A stretch of 64,000 nucleotides of DNA from Psychrobacter sp. FME6 (GTDB lineage: Bacteria > Pseudomonadota > Gammaproteobacteria > Pseudomonadales > Moraxellaceae): assembly GCF_014861365.1 (NCBI RefSeq), contig NZ_RRYW01000004.1:1-64000 (forward strand), written 5' to 3'. A model generated the notes under the pieces. The model did no database searches, was not told the DNA's origin, and saw nothing but the letters and a program-made list of their open reading frames with translations. Positions 55,507 through 64,000 of the stretch are shown here, piece by piece (position 1 is the first letter of the stretch; each line of letters opens with the position of its first letter). The position numbers and the translations under genes were made by a program.

Positions 55507-57264
55507 GTGGGCGCAAAAAAAATACTGTCTTATGGCCGCTTTGTTGTCGTGATGCTCTTAGTGGCTTACCTGATTTTGGTCTGGATGTACTTTAAAGACA
55601 ATGCTCGACAGCTTACCTCGTCCGGTTTGTTACTGTGGTTTGTTGCTATCCCCCTATTATTTGTTGGCGTTATCATGATGCTGTTGTGGTGGCAAAAAAG
55701 ATTAAACAGCCAAGAAAGAGAAGCGTTAGATAGCACTGGGGCAAAATCTGATAAAAAAGCCCCCGTCAAACTGCCTGATACTTATCAGTTGTTTATCTAT
55801 AGCCGTGTTTGTTTGCCCGAGGGGAATAGCTGGTCTGATGTGGTAGACAACGATGAAGACCTGACAGTATTAAGCGAAGATCTGATGGATATGGATGGGC
55901 TGCCAATACTGACCAAACCCATCGCCAGACTCACCGATGCTGCCTCCTTACCCTATGCTTACCTTTATGATGATTCTTTAGCAGACTCGGATTTTGATGA
56001 TAACGAAGATACGCATACAGAGCACATGCCAGCGTTAAATGATGTAACTTTACGCTTATGCTCATTGGTTTATGAGCAGCTTGCGTCAAGCGATGAGATA
56101 TTGTATATCCTCGCCGAGCACTTCCATCAGTACCATAAAAATAACAATACCCAACCCAACTCAGCCATTGATGTCCATCCTGAGTGGCAGCAGCATTATT
56201 TAGCTAGCGCCAGTGAAGAAAACAGCCAACCAGATAATGAGTCAGCCAATGACTCAAGCAACGATGACACGCTTTCTGTCTCTGCAGGTACATCGCTCGC
56301 CAAGCTACCCATTTATTTGTGCCTCCCTGCCAGCGCCGACTCAGCGTTACTTATTGCAGCCATCAAAGAGCAACTAGCGACCTACGGTATTCCTGAAGCA
56401 CTACTCTCTATTGAAGTCATCTCGACTGATGACGCTACTATAAAAAATAACGTAGAAGATAGTATAGAAGATAACGTTGAGCTTGATGGTAGTCATGGCA
56501 TTCATGAACCTAGCAAGTTTATTAACCGACATCTGATTCCATTGTCTCAGTCATCCGCCCCTGAGCTTTGCTTAATGCTCATTGCTGACTCACAGATAAA
56601 TGAAGAATGGTTAGATGCTCATATGTACTCAAGCTCTGCTTCTAATGTCATTCCTACCGAAGCTGGTGCGCTGTTGGTGTTTTCTAATCAAGCGGCTCAA
56701 GATGTACTCAATATCGATTCCAGTGCCAGTATTTTATTGACTGAGATTTGCGCCCCAAGTCCTAAAGATAGTGACGTTAAAAACAACAATAAACGCAGCT
56801 ATTTCCAACACCTAACGGCTATCAAAAATCTATTGATAAACAATAACCTCTCACTGTCACCGACCGATACGACCGCGCTAAAAACCACTGATAAACCGAC
56901 AACAAAACCAAAAAAAGAATCGTCTGACATCAAAGACAAAACTAATAACAAGACTAATGTCTCTCTAGCAGATATGAGTATTACCACTATTTCAGACATT
57001 AATCCATTAAAACAACCTTATGACCTATCAACGTATATGAACTTTCTCGAAGCATTTATAGCAAAAGGCGCTCTAGTAAATGAACATCATTTAGGGCATT
57101 ATATGCCATTAAATAATTGGTTAACACCATTTATCAGCTTATCACTGTTTGTTAATATGGCAGAAAAAAATCAACAAGAGTCAGATGAGATATTTTTAGT
57201 TACCCAACATAAGCACTGCTCTATGCTTTGGTTAGCAGACTTTTCTCAGACGCCTGAATCATAG
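55507..57264 (+). CDS. Uncharacterised T6SS-linked membrane protein upstream of tssM
   Basis: This 585-residue protein is not one I recognise. It has two N-terminal membrane helices (about 12-30 and 41-63), then a large soluble region that is acidic and Ser/Asp/Asn-rich. That region holds ordered parts (YQLFIYSRVCLPEG, PIYLCLPASADSALLIAAI, LCLMLIADSQINEEW) and a Thr/Lys-rich low-complexity stretch near 450-485. The gene begins with GTG after AGAGG. Its stop is 66 bases before tssM. A similar-sized unnamed gene stands before tssM in Acinetobacter T6SS loci, as I recall, so it may be an accessory part of the membrane complex. Confidence 0.8.
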   Translation: MGAKKILSYGRFVVVMLLVAYLILVWMYFKDNARQLTSSGLLLWFVAIPLLFVGVIMMLLWWQKRLNSQEREALDSTGAKSDKKAPVKLPDTYQLFIYSRVCLPEGNSWSDVVDNDEDLTVLSEDLMDMDGLPILTKPIARLTDAASLPYAYLYDDSLADSDFDDNEDTHTEHMPALNDVTLRLCSLVYEQLASSDEILYILAEHFHQYHKNNNTQPNSAIDVHPEWQQHYLASASEENSQPDNESANDSSNDDTLSVSAGTSLAKLPIYLCLPASADSALLIAAIKEQLATYGIPEALLSIEVISTDDATIKNNVEDSIEDNVELDGSHGIHEPSKFINRHLIPLSQSSAPELCLMLIADSQINEEWLDAHMYSSSASNVIPTEAGALLVFSNQAAQDVLNIDSSASILLTEICAPSPKDSDVKNNNKRSYFQHLTAIKNLLINNNLSLSPTDTTALKTTDKPTTKPKKESSDIKDKTNNKTNVSLADMSITTISDINPLKQPYDLSTYMNFLEAFIAKGALVNEHHLGHYMPLNNWLTPFISLSLFVNMAEKNQQESDEIFLVTQHKHCSMLWLADFSQTPES

Positions 57265-57330
57265 CTTTGACAACTCTTTATCGTTGTAAATACTCGCTTT
57301 ATTATCTTAAGACCACACTAGGTAGCACGC

Positions 57331-60300
57331 ATGTTTTCAAGGTTTTTTCATCTTATCTACAACCCAAGGGTATTATTAGCATTGGGTATCATAGTCGCTC
57401 TGGTCTTTTTGTATGACTATGTGAGCATCAAAACCTTTTTTATTATTGTTGGCATTTTAATCACATGCACGGTGTTGGGGCTGCTGACCTATTATCTGTG
57501 GAAAAAACGCAAGGCTGCTTCAGATGAGCTGGCAAATTTGGTCGAAGATAATGACAATGAGAGCCCAAGTGAAGATAGCACGCACCTAGCAAAAGATGAA
57601 AACGCCCAAGAGGTGCAAGCGCTACGACAGCAAATGCAAGATGCCATTAAAACCATTCGCAAATCAAAGATAGGCGATCAAACCGGTAAGGCAGCATTAT
57701 ACGAGCTACCGTGGTATATGGTGATCGGTAATCCAGCGGCAGGCAAAAGCTCAGCAGTATTACACTCTGGCTTAAAATTTCCATTCATGGATCAAACCAA
57801 TAAGCTATCCGTTAAAGGCGTTGGCGGTACACGTAATTGTGATTGGTTTTTCTCCACTGAAGGTATTTTACTCGATACCGCAGGACGCTACTCCGTTTAT
57901 GAAGAAGATCGCTCAGAATGGTTGTCGTTTTTAAACTTGCTCAAAAAGAATCGACCTAAAGCACCGATTAACGGCATTATTATCGCGGTCAGTATCGCTG
58001 AGCTTACCAAAAACGACCCAAGCTATGCCTTGGATTTGGCCAAAAACCTACGCAGTCGTGTGCAGGACTTAACCGAACAGTTAGAAGTCTATGCGCCTGT
58101 CTATGTGGTCTTTACCAAGATGGATTTGATTTCAGGATTTCGTGACTTCTTTAATGACTATGAGCAAGAAGAGCGCAGCCAAGTATGGGGCGCGACCATT
58201 CCCTACCCCGAAGACCCAGAAGACATCAATATTACTGACGTATTCGAAGAGCATTTTGGCGTCTTAGTCAACGGTCTAAAAGATTTAAGCACTACTAAGC
58301 TATCTTTGCGTCATCAGCGCACCGTATCTCCTAGTCTCATGACCTTTCCCATGGAGTTTCAGTCATTACGTCCGATGATACGGACGCTGATGCATGCTTT
58401 ATTTGAAGACAATCCTTTTCAATTTAAGCCCATATTGCGTGGATTTTACTTTACTAGCGCCTTGCAAGATGGCCAAGTTAGTAGCCAAATGACGTTGCAA
58501 ATGGTACAAAATTACGATTTGCACCCACCAGCTATACCACTTAACGCCCAGCAGGAATCCGCTGACAAGCCTTACTTTTTACAAGACCTATTTTCCAAGG
58601 TAATTTTAAAAGACAAGCATCTGGTTAAGCAGCACAAAAACCGAAACAAACGCAGTCATCGCGCACTTGCTACCCTAGCTGCTGTTGTCACTTTGTGCAC
58701 GGTTGTCGGATTGTGGACTTGGTCGTATGCCAATAATAAACAGCTCACTGAGCGCGTCGTGGCCGACTTACAACAAGTCGCAGCGCTGCAAAAAAACTCT
58801 AATGGAGATCTACAATCCCAGCTTGAGTCACTCAGTATTTTACAAAGTCGAATCGAGCAGCTCGAAGGCTATCAAGACGACAAGCCGCTGTCTCTGAGAT
58901 TTGGCCTTTACCAAGGCGATAAACTGAAGCAAAAACTGTTAGCAGAATACTATAACGGTATCCGCATCATCGTCTTAACACCGACCAAACAAAACATCGA
59001 AACGTTTTTGACCGAAGTAAACACCAACGCCGACCAGTTAGAAGTGCGTACAGAGGATTCGACCACTGACAACACCTCTGATGCTGCCGTTAATGATGCT
59101 TATATTCAGTCAGACCCTACGGACGTCGAAGATGCTTATAATGCGCTCAAAGCTTATCTCATGCTTGGCAATCATGACAATTTAGAGACCAGTCATTTAA
59201 GCGATCAGATGACCCGGTTTTGGCGTAACTGGCTCGACGCCAATCGCGCTGATATGCCACGTGACAAAATGATTCGCCAAGCTGAGCGTATCTTGAGTTT
59301 TACGTTGGCTCATGTCGGCGACCCCACTTTTCCATTGATTCAAAATGACTTAGGGTTGATAGACAAAACACGCGGTAATTTATCAAAAGTTAGCAAAGGC
59401 CAGCCTGCTCGTGAGCGTGTTTACTCTGAGATTAAAATGCGTTCATCGGCCCGTTTCCCATCTGTCACAGTCGCTCAAATCACCCAAGGTACAGCCAACG
59501 AAGCGCTACTTGGTAGCCATGTCATTTCAGGCACCTTTACCAAACAAGCGTGGGAGTCGTTCGTCAGTGATGAGATTGATAAAGCTGCCACTACTAGAAT
59601 AGTCGCCGATGACTGGGTATTGGCAACCAGTAGCCAAGACGACCTCACCTTGACAGGTAGTCCTGAACAAATACGGCAGTATTTGGTCAGTCGCTATAAG
59701 CAAGAATATATCAGTGAATGGAAGCGGTTTTTATCTCAAGTTTATCTTCGCGATAGTAAAGACTTCGATGACCATGCGGTCTTATTAAATCAGCTGTCTA
59801 ATGCCACAGAATCACCGCTAAAAACATTATTTGAGACCGTCGATCGCCAAACTCAGTGGGATAACAAAGCGGCCAATCAAGCGGTTGGCAATGGCGGGGA
59901 ATCTCGTCGTTCATTTGTGAATTGGTTTAAGCAAACCATTCTGCGTCAGAGCCCCGCTGAGCTGCGCCAAGCAGAAGCGACCATGAATAACGGTCGTAGT
60001 GCTAGTAACACCGCTGCTGTAGCACCAGCAAGCTCAGGTGTGATTGCTCAAGAATTCTCTTCTATACATGCTTTAGTAACGCCGCGAGAAGACAACCAAG
60101 ACCTGTCATTATTAGACAATTACTTGGCAAGCTTAGGCGACATTAGAACGCGATTTAATAATATCGCTCGTAGTGATGATATCGGCCCTGATGCACTGTT
60201 GTTTGCCTCGCAAACCCTCAGCCCCGAAGGCTCAGAACTGACTAAATCTCTACAGATATTAGATGAGCAAATACTCAGCCAAGCCAATTCTGAAATTAAA

Positions 60301-61383
60301 CAGCTGGTTCGCCCCTTATTGAGTGAGCCTTTGACACGCTCCTTCAATATGCTACTGACCCCCACTAAAGCAGAGATTAATAAAGTCTGGAAAGCACAAG
60401 TACATAAGCCTTTCCTAGATAATTTAGAAAAAAAGTATCCCTTTACCGCCAATGCTAACCTAGAGGCGACGCCTGCTGAGATTGGTCAATTCTTTGGCGA
60501 AGATGGCTACGTGGCGCGATTCGTCAACGAAACATTATCGCCCTTTATCATTCGCCGCGGTGATCAAATCTCCAGTAAAATCTGGAATGGCGCAGGCATA
60601 GGTCTTAACCCGAAATTTGTCGCTGATTTTGGGCGCTACTTTACCAATTATACTGGTAGTAATAGTACTGGTGGTGGTGCTGGTAGTAGCGCGGCCAATC
60701 AAACCACCTTTCAAATCATGCCCTTACCCGTCAGCGGCTTGACCGAATATACGATTGTGGTCGATGGTCAACAGCTACGTTATCGCATGGGTAGCCAAGC
60801 TTGGACAACGTTTGTATGGCCCAATCCAAGCAGCCAGCCTGGCGCCAGTATACGAGCCAAGGATTATGATGGCAGAGACTTTACTGTCTTTGAGGAAGCA
60901 GGTAGCTTTGGTGTAGAACGCCTTATCAATAGTGCACGTCGTACTGAACTTGGCAATGATATCTTTGAGATGGCATGGTCAGGTGATGATGTCACTATCT
61001 CTGTGCGCTTTAGAATCATCAGTGGCAGTGGTAGCACCACCACCGATCAAGGGCGCTCAAACAATCCATTTACTGGTATGAAATTACCAGATGAGGTTAT
61101 CGCTCTGGGCGTTACACGTACAGCAAGGCCAATTTCTGATAGTAATGCAGTCGATGGCGAGGCTCCTACTGCCAATATCGGTTCTGACACCAATCAGACA
61201 GTACCAACTGTCGAGCAAGATGCAACTAGCGCTACGCCACCAGCCAATGCAACCACTGTAGCTCCTAGTACTAATAGCATTGCCAATAATGAGAGCCTTC
61301 TACAAGCGCAACCGCCTACTGATAACGCGACGACAACTAATGACAATTCAGCCGTCACTGAGCAGCAGGAGCAAACACCATGA
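57331..61383 (+). CDS. tssM: T6SS membrane complex protein TssM (IcmF family)
   Basis: This 1350-residue protein has two N-terminal membrane helices (about 10-55) and a cytoplasmic GTPase-like domain with Walker A GNPAAGKSS near 133-141 and LDTAGRY near 185-191. A third helix is at about 447-465, followed by a long periplasmic part ending in the beta domain (NQTTFQIMPLPVSGLTEYTI, given in part). The last ~75 residues are Thr/Asn/Pro-rich and not typical. TssM forms the trans-envelope channel with TssL and TssJ. Walker A looks intact, though ATP use differs between systems. The stop overlaps the tagF start as ATGA. Confidence 0.96.
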   Translation: MFSRFFHLIYNPRVLLALGIIVALVFLYDYVSIKTFFIIVGILITCTVLGLLTYYLWKKRKAASDELANLVEDNDNESPSEDSTHLAKDENAQEVQALRQQMQDAIKTIRKSKIGDQTGKAALYELPWYMVIGNPAAGKSSAVLHSGLKFPFMDQTNKLSVKGVGGTRNCDWFFSTEGILLDTAGRYSVYEEDRSEWLSFLNLLKKNRPKAPINGIIIAVSIAELTKNDPSYALDLAKNLRSRVQDLTEQLEVYAPVYVVFTKMDLISGFRDFFNDYEQEERSQVWGATIPYPEDPEDINITDVFEEHFGVLVNGLKDLSTTKLSLRHQRTVSPSLMTFPMEFQSLRPMIRTLMHALFEDNPFQFKPILRGFYFTSALQDGQVSSQMTLQMVQNYDLHPPAIPLNAQQESADKPYFLQDLFSKVILKDKHLVKQHKNRNKRSHRALATLAAVVTLCTVVGLWTWSYANNKQLTERVVADLQQVAALQKNSNGDLQSQLESLSILQSRIEQLEGYQDDKPLSLRFGLYQGDKLKQKLLAEYYNGIRIIVLTPTKQNIETFLTEVNTNADQLEVRTEDSTTDNTSDAAVNDAYIQSDPTDVEDAYNALKAYLMLGNHDNLETSHLSDQMTRFWRNWLDANRADMPRDKMIRQAERILSFTLAHVGDPTFPLIQNDLGLIDKTRGNLSKVSKGQPARERVYSEIKMRSSARFPSVTVAQITQGTANEALLGSHVISGTFTKQAWESFVSDEIDKAATTRIVADDWVLATSSQDDLTLTGSPEQIRQYLVSRYKQEYISEWKRFLSQVYLRDSKDFDDHAVLLNQLSNATESPLKTLFETVDRQTQWDNKAANQAVGNGGESRRSFVNWFKQTILRQSPAELRQAEATMNNGRSASNTAAVAPASSGVIAQEFSSIHALVTPREDNQDLSLLDNYLASLGDIRTRFNNIARSDDIGPDALLFASQTLSPEGSELTKSLQILDEQILSQANSEIKQLVRPLLSEPLTRSFNMLLTPTKAEINKVWKAQVHKPFLDNLEKKYPFTANANLEATPAEIGQFFGEDGYVARFVNETLSPFIIRRGDQISSKIWNGAGIGLNPKFVADFGRYFTNYTGSNSTGGGAGSSAANQTTFQIMPLPVSGLTEYTIVVDGQQLRYRMGSQAWTTFVWPNPSSQPGASIRAKDYDGRDFTVFEEAGSFGVERLINSARRTELGNDIFEMAWSGDDVTISVRFRIISGSGSTTTDQGRSNNPFTGMKLPDEVIALGVTRTARPISDSNAVDGEAPTANIGSDTNQTVPTVEQDATSATPPANATTVAPSTNSIANNESLLQAQPPTDNATTTNDNSAVTEQQEQTP

Positions 61384-62360
61384 TTCCTGACTCCTTACCT
61401 TTAGTTTATTTTGGCAAACTGCCTGCTCGCGGCGATTTTGTACGGGCGCGTGCTCATATCTCAGAGACCAACGCCATTGACGAATGGGTCAGCCAAGCAC
61501 TAGCGGTGTCGGAAAGCATATTTAGTGAAAGCCTCGTAGATAAAGCAAATTCCAATAACATCGCTTTTTTGAATTTCAGTCATATCGATACTAAATCTAA
61601 TGAGATTATCACTGGTGTCCTCATTCCCAGCCATGATAGTAGCCATAGAAACTATCCACTGATAGGCTTTGGCGTGATTCATCTAGATAAACCAAAAAAC
61701 TGGATGAACTATCTGCCCGTCAAGTCAGCAGCGCTTTGGGATGACACTTATGAAATCTTGAGCATGGCCAAGTCCAAAACTGACAACGCCGATCTTATGG
61801 AGTATCTCAATGATAGCCAGCTCACCATCAATAACAACGCCAGCACTCACTATTACGACTTTATCAACACCACCACGTTGCATGATATAGCGGTATTAAT
61901 GAACATCGACAAATCGCAACTGATACAGCAAATCATCGCCACTGGCTTATTATTTTTGCCTACCTTTACCAAGGGTTTTAACGGTTTAAATAAGGCCATC
62001 TGTTGGTCACTCACCTCTGATAGAGAAAGCTCGATACACATAGCGACCTTTTGGCACGATCTCATCAATGGTTTTTATCAGCCGCATCAGCTCTCCCTGA
62101 ATACTTACTTATACCGCGTTGCTAATTGCTATCGCCTGTTATTGAGTTTCAACAAACCCGATGGACGTATACTCGAGCAAATATCAGAAAGTGAAAAAAC
62201 TTATCCTGAAGACTGGGTGGTTATCGCTAATAGCGACTGGACAAAAGGCTATATTGATGAAGATATTGGGCTGACCCGTTTCAATAAAGTATTGTTACAA
62301 GATAACTTATACCTGTATGATACTAGGCAATTGTTTAAAAAGACCTTTTTGGCACAATAG
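61380..62360 (+). CDS. tagF: T6SS-associated protein TagF (ImpM family)
   Basis: This 326-residue protein opens LVYFGKLPARGDFVRAR, the ImpM/TagF signature, and has FLNFSHIDTKSNEIITGVLIPSHDS (given in part) and YPLIGFGVIHLDKP. TagF is a post-translational repressor of T6SS assembly in Pseudomonas. The C-terminal half (about 150-326) is longer than in many ImpM proteins and has no recognised domain. ATG overlaps the tssM stop by four bases, so the two are translated together. Confidence 0.92.
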   Translation: MIPDSLPLVYFGKLPARGDFVRARAHISETNAIDEWVSQALAVSESIFSESLVDKANSNNIAFLNFSHIDTKSNEIITGVLIPSHDSSHRNYPLIGFGVIHLDKPKNWMNYLPVKSAALWDDTYEILSMAKSKTDNADLMEYLNDSQLTINNNASTHYYDFINTTTLHDIAVLMNIDKSQLIQQIIATGLLFLPTFTKGFNGLNKAICWSLTSDRESSIHIATFWHDLINGFYQPHQLSLNTYLYRVANCYRLLLSFNKPDGRILEQISESEKTYPEDWVVIANSDWTKGYIDEDIGLTRFNKVLLQDNLYLYDTRQLFKKTFLAQ

Positions 62361-62370
62361 TGGTTCATAA

Positions 62371-62508
62371 TATAGTCAGTGAGAAGTAATATCGCTACAT
62401 CACGTACTACAGGTACCGTTTTTTCTTGCTTGCTGTGCCTACGCAGACAGAGGCTGCAAAAAAACCATACCCGCAGTATCGTAGCGCTTTTAAAGTATTT
62501 TAACTATA
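62371..62508. repeat. 138-bp intergenic repeat, copy B
   Basis: It begins TATAGTCAGTGAGAAGTAA and ends TATTTTAACTATA. It is the same orientation and length as copy A at 50848-50985. The two copies bracket tssL through tagF. No coding capacity. Confidence 0.85.
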
Positions 62509-62602
62509 ACTACTGATTCATAATAGCTAATAGTAATCGCCATGCATCATATCTTTGCCACTAGTCACTGCTCAATAATATCAAGATTAAAAAGGTACTT
62601 GA

Positions 62603-63436
62603 ATGAAAGTCCTCTCCAAAATATCCAAACCTAGGCCAACAAATCGCATGAAAAATTTGCTATTAGCCGTCGCTATGACCCTTCCTATCAGCGTCGTTGT
62701 CTTTGCAGCACATAACGATGCTCATGTGACCAATGACGCACAAAATATCCCCGTGGTCATCAAAGGTGTGGTCGCCACTAGCTCGGACAAGCAGCAACTC
62801 CTGGAAAAGCTCAAAGCGCAATACCCTAATAAACCAGTTCGAGATGAAATTGAAGTGCGCTCAAGCATTAATATACCCACCAACTGGCAACAGATAGCCA
62901 CGACTATCATCGACAGCGATATCTCTAACATTCGCCAAGGGCGTATTGATATTCATGGTACGACCATTAGCTTACATGGCAAAGTCAGCAGCATTGAACA
63001 AAAACAAGCCATTCAAAACCGTATTCACTCACGGCTAACCGATCTCTATCAATTAGAAAACCAGCTGGTCGTAGTAGAAGAGGAACAACGCCTCATTGAT
63101 GATACTTTGGGCGATCGTATCGTCGAGTTCGAATCTGGCAGTGCTAACTTGACGCCAACGGGTCTGGGCATCTTAGACGATATCGCAGGCGTATTACAGG
63201 GCCTCGGTAATAAGGCAGTCACCATCACGGGCCATACTGATAATGTTGGCAATCCTACTGCCAACCTAGCCCTATCAAATGAGCGTGCAGAAGCGGTCAA
63301 AAAATACCTGATAGATCAAAATATACATGCGGCGCGGTTCAGTACCACTGGTAAAGGGGACACTGACCCCATCGCTAGTAACGATGACGAAGAAGGACGC
63401 ACCCGTAACCGCCGTATCGAATTTACCCTTAACTAA
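62603..63436 (+). CDS. OmpA-family peptidoglycan-binding protein of the T6SS locus
   Basis: This 277-residue protein has a signal peptide (MKNLLLAVAMTLPISVVVFAA-type segment near 17-37), a middle part with repeats resembling BON-like domains (IRQGRIDIHGTTISLHGKVSS near 112-132, given in part), and a C-terminal OmpA domain (about 170-277) with VEFESGSANLTPTG, TITGHTDNVGNPTANLALS and ERAEAVKKYL. It should anchor the T6SS or outer membrane to peptidoglycan. It may replace the OmpA domain lacking in this TssL. AAGG lies seven bases before the ATG. The same-strand vgrG follows 112 bases later. Confidence 0.88.
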   Translation: MKVLSKISKPRPTNRMKNLLLAVAMTLPISVVVFAAHNDAHVTNDAQNIPVVIKGVVATSSDKQQLLEKLKAQYPNKPVRDEIEVRSSINIPTNWQQIATTIIDSDISNIRQGRIDIHGTTISLHGKVSSIEQKQAIQNRIHSRLTDLYQLENQLVVVEEEQRLIDDTLGDRIVEFESGSANLTPTGLGILDDIAGVLQGLGNKAVTITGHTDNVGNPTANLALSNERAEAVKKYLIDQNIHAARFSTTGKGDTDPIASNDDEEGRTRNRRIEFTLN

Positions 63437-63548
63437 TAACATCACTATGTATGATGATAACGGCAAATAATCATCAATCGTCACCTGCTGATAGTTGTCA
63501 TGAAATTGCTCAAAGAGATGCCATTGCTCAAAGAATAGGGATATGACT

Positions 63549-64000
63549 ATGTTACGCTTGACCAATACCGTGCTGCCCATGCATCCAGATCGGCTTTATG
63601 CTAGCGAAGGTAGCACTCAAGCGCCCTATTCGAGCGCGCGCCAAGATATCGATGCTTATCGATTGTGGCAAGATAAGCTCATGCATAGCTTTGATGAAGC
63701 CGACATTATTGCTCAACTAAATCCCAATGGTAATCGCCAACATCAGCAGCACGGTATCGATATCTATGTGCTGCACGTTTATATCCATGAGCGGCATCAT
63801 CCACCCTTTACGCCATTAACCAATCTCATCGGTAGCCCTTTAACCTTGAGCTTTGACACTCCACGTGGCCTAAGCTTTCGTCACCTGTATATAACAGCGG
63901 TACATCAGCTAGACCATGATGGCAGCTACGGTTATTATCGTCTGCTCGCCCAGCCCATCAATTATCGCTTGCATCAGCATTTACGCAGTCATATTGATAC
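63549..64000 (+). CDS. vgrG: VgrG (TssI) tip protein, N-terminal part only
   Basis: An open frame runs to the window end without a stop (about 150 residues seen). LIGSPLTLSFDTPRGLSFR and the following DHDGSYGYYRLLAQPINYRLHQ fit the first domain of VgrG (gp27-like), where the beta-barrel text 'GSPV..F....R..HGYV' and 'YRL...P' occur. VgrG is the spike of the T6SS tail. The first 55-60 residues before the domain (including a Ser/Gln-rich piece) are unlike most VgrG. Two ATGs (63543 and 63549) are possible; 63549 is eight bases after AGGG and is chosen. Confidence 0.8.
   Translation, partial: MLRLTNTVLPMHPDRLYASEGSTQAPYSSARQDIDAYRLWQDKLMHSFDEADIIAQLNPNGNRQHQQHGIDIYVLHVYIHERHHPPFTPLTNLIGSPLTLSFDTPRGLSFRHLYITAVHQLDHDGSYGYYRLLAQPINYRLHQHLRSHID

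Noticed and set aside
50612-62508. The T6SS region as a prophage or integrated plasmid at tRNA-Asn
   Set aside because: No integrase, and no repeat of the tRNA 3' end is seen at the other side within the window. The 138-bp repeats do not match the tRNA.

Overview
The window is a chromosomal segment of a gammaproteobacterium of the Moraxellaceae, most likely Psychrobacter. The evidence is the AT-rich, slightly cold-adapted style of the proteins, the Acinetobacter/Psychrobacter-like type VI secretion (T6SS) genes that include a TagX-type peptidase, and the mix of arsenosugar, GFA-family and TRIC-family genes. The genus call is inferred from gene content and protein style; I ran no search.

Positions 1-10.4 kb hold a Ter stress-response island. 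It contains a TerD/TerE protein, a TIGR00266/AIM24-type protein, TerZ, and on the opposite strand a two-domain TerA. Divergent from terA runs a five-gene plus-strand operon: ATP-grasp enzyme, phosphoribosyltransferase with a TRSP domain, HAD phosphatase, StiP-family protein and a CitE/HpcH-like aldolase. This is the set predicted in the comparative-genomics literature to make a nucleoside-like metabolite linked to Ter proteins. It ends at a clear terminator.

Positions 10.4-37.4 kb are mainly housekeeping and metabolic genes: an alpha/beta hydrolase, an enoyl-CoA hydratase, a pair of membrane-anchored arrestin-fold-like proteins, acnB, a carboxymuconolactone decarboxylase-like protein, lipA, a GFA protein and an MTA phosphorylase. 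A minus-strand arsenosugar set follows (SelD-associated flavoprotein, ArsS radical SAM enzyme, two glycosyltransferases). Then come a lipoprotein amidohydrolase, a monoacylglycerol lipase-like hydrolase, dapD, queE, an EamA-type transporter, two tandem TRIC-channel genes, recJ, an EcsC protein, a small lipoprotein and a small unknown protein.

Positions 37.4-50.7 kb hold uvrB, dps, a cation diffusion facilitator, an acyl-CoA thioesterase, a minus-strand lipid-modification operon (SDR, flavin amine oxidase, DUF1365, cyclopropane-fatty-acid synthase family, DUF2177), an aspartate aminotransferase and tRNA-Asn(GTT) with its own promoter and a terminator downstream.

Positions 51-64 kb are part of a T6SS locus. 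A minus-strand operon (tagX, tssJ-like, tssK, tssL) diverges from a plus-strand set: an unknown 585-residue membrane protein, tssM, tagF, an OmpA-family protein and a vgrG that runs off the window. The sheath, Hcp and baseplate genes are not in the window and would be expected beyond 64 kb.

Several repeats lie between genes. There are two nearly identical 270-bp MITE-like elements in inverted orientation about 17.7 kb apart. A family of about 140-bp repeats includes two direct copies bracketing tssL-tagF. There are also small REP-like palindromes and short tandem repeats, one of which triplicates the start codon of the flavoprotein gene at 24.2-25.5 kb.
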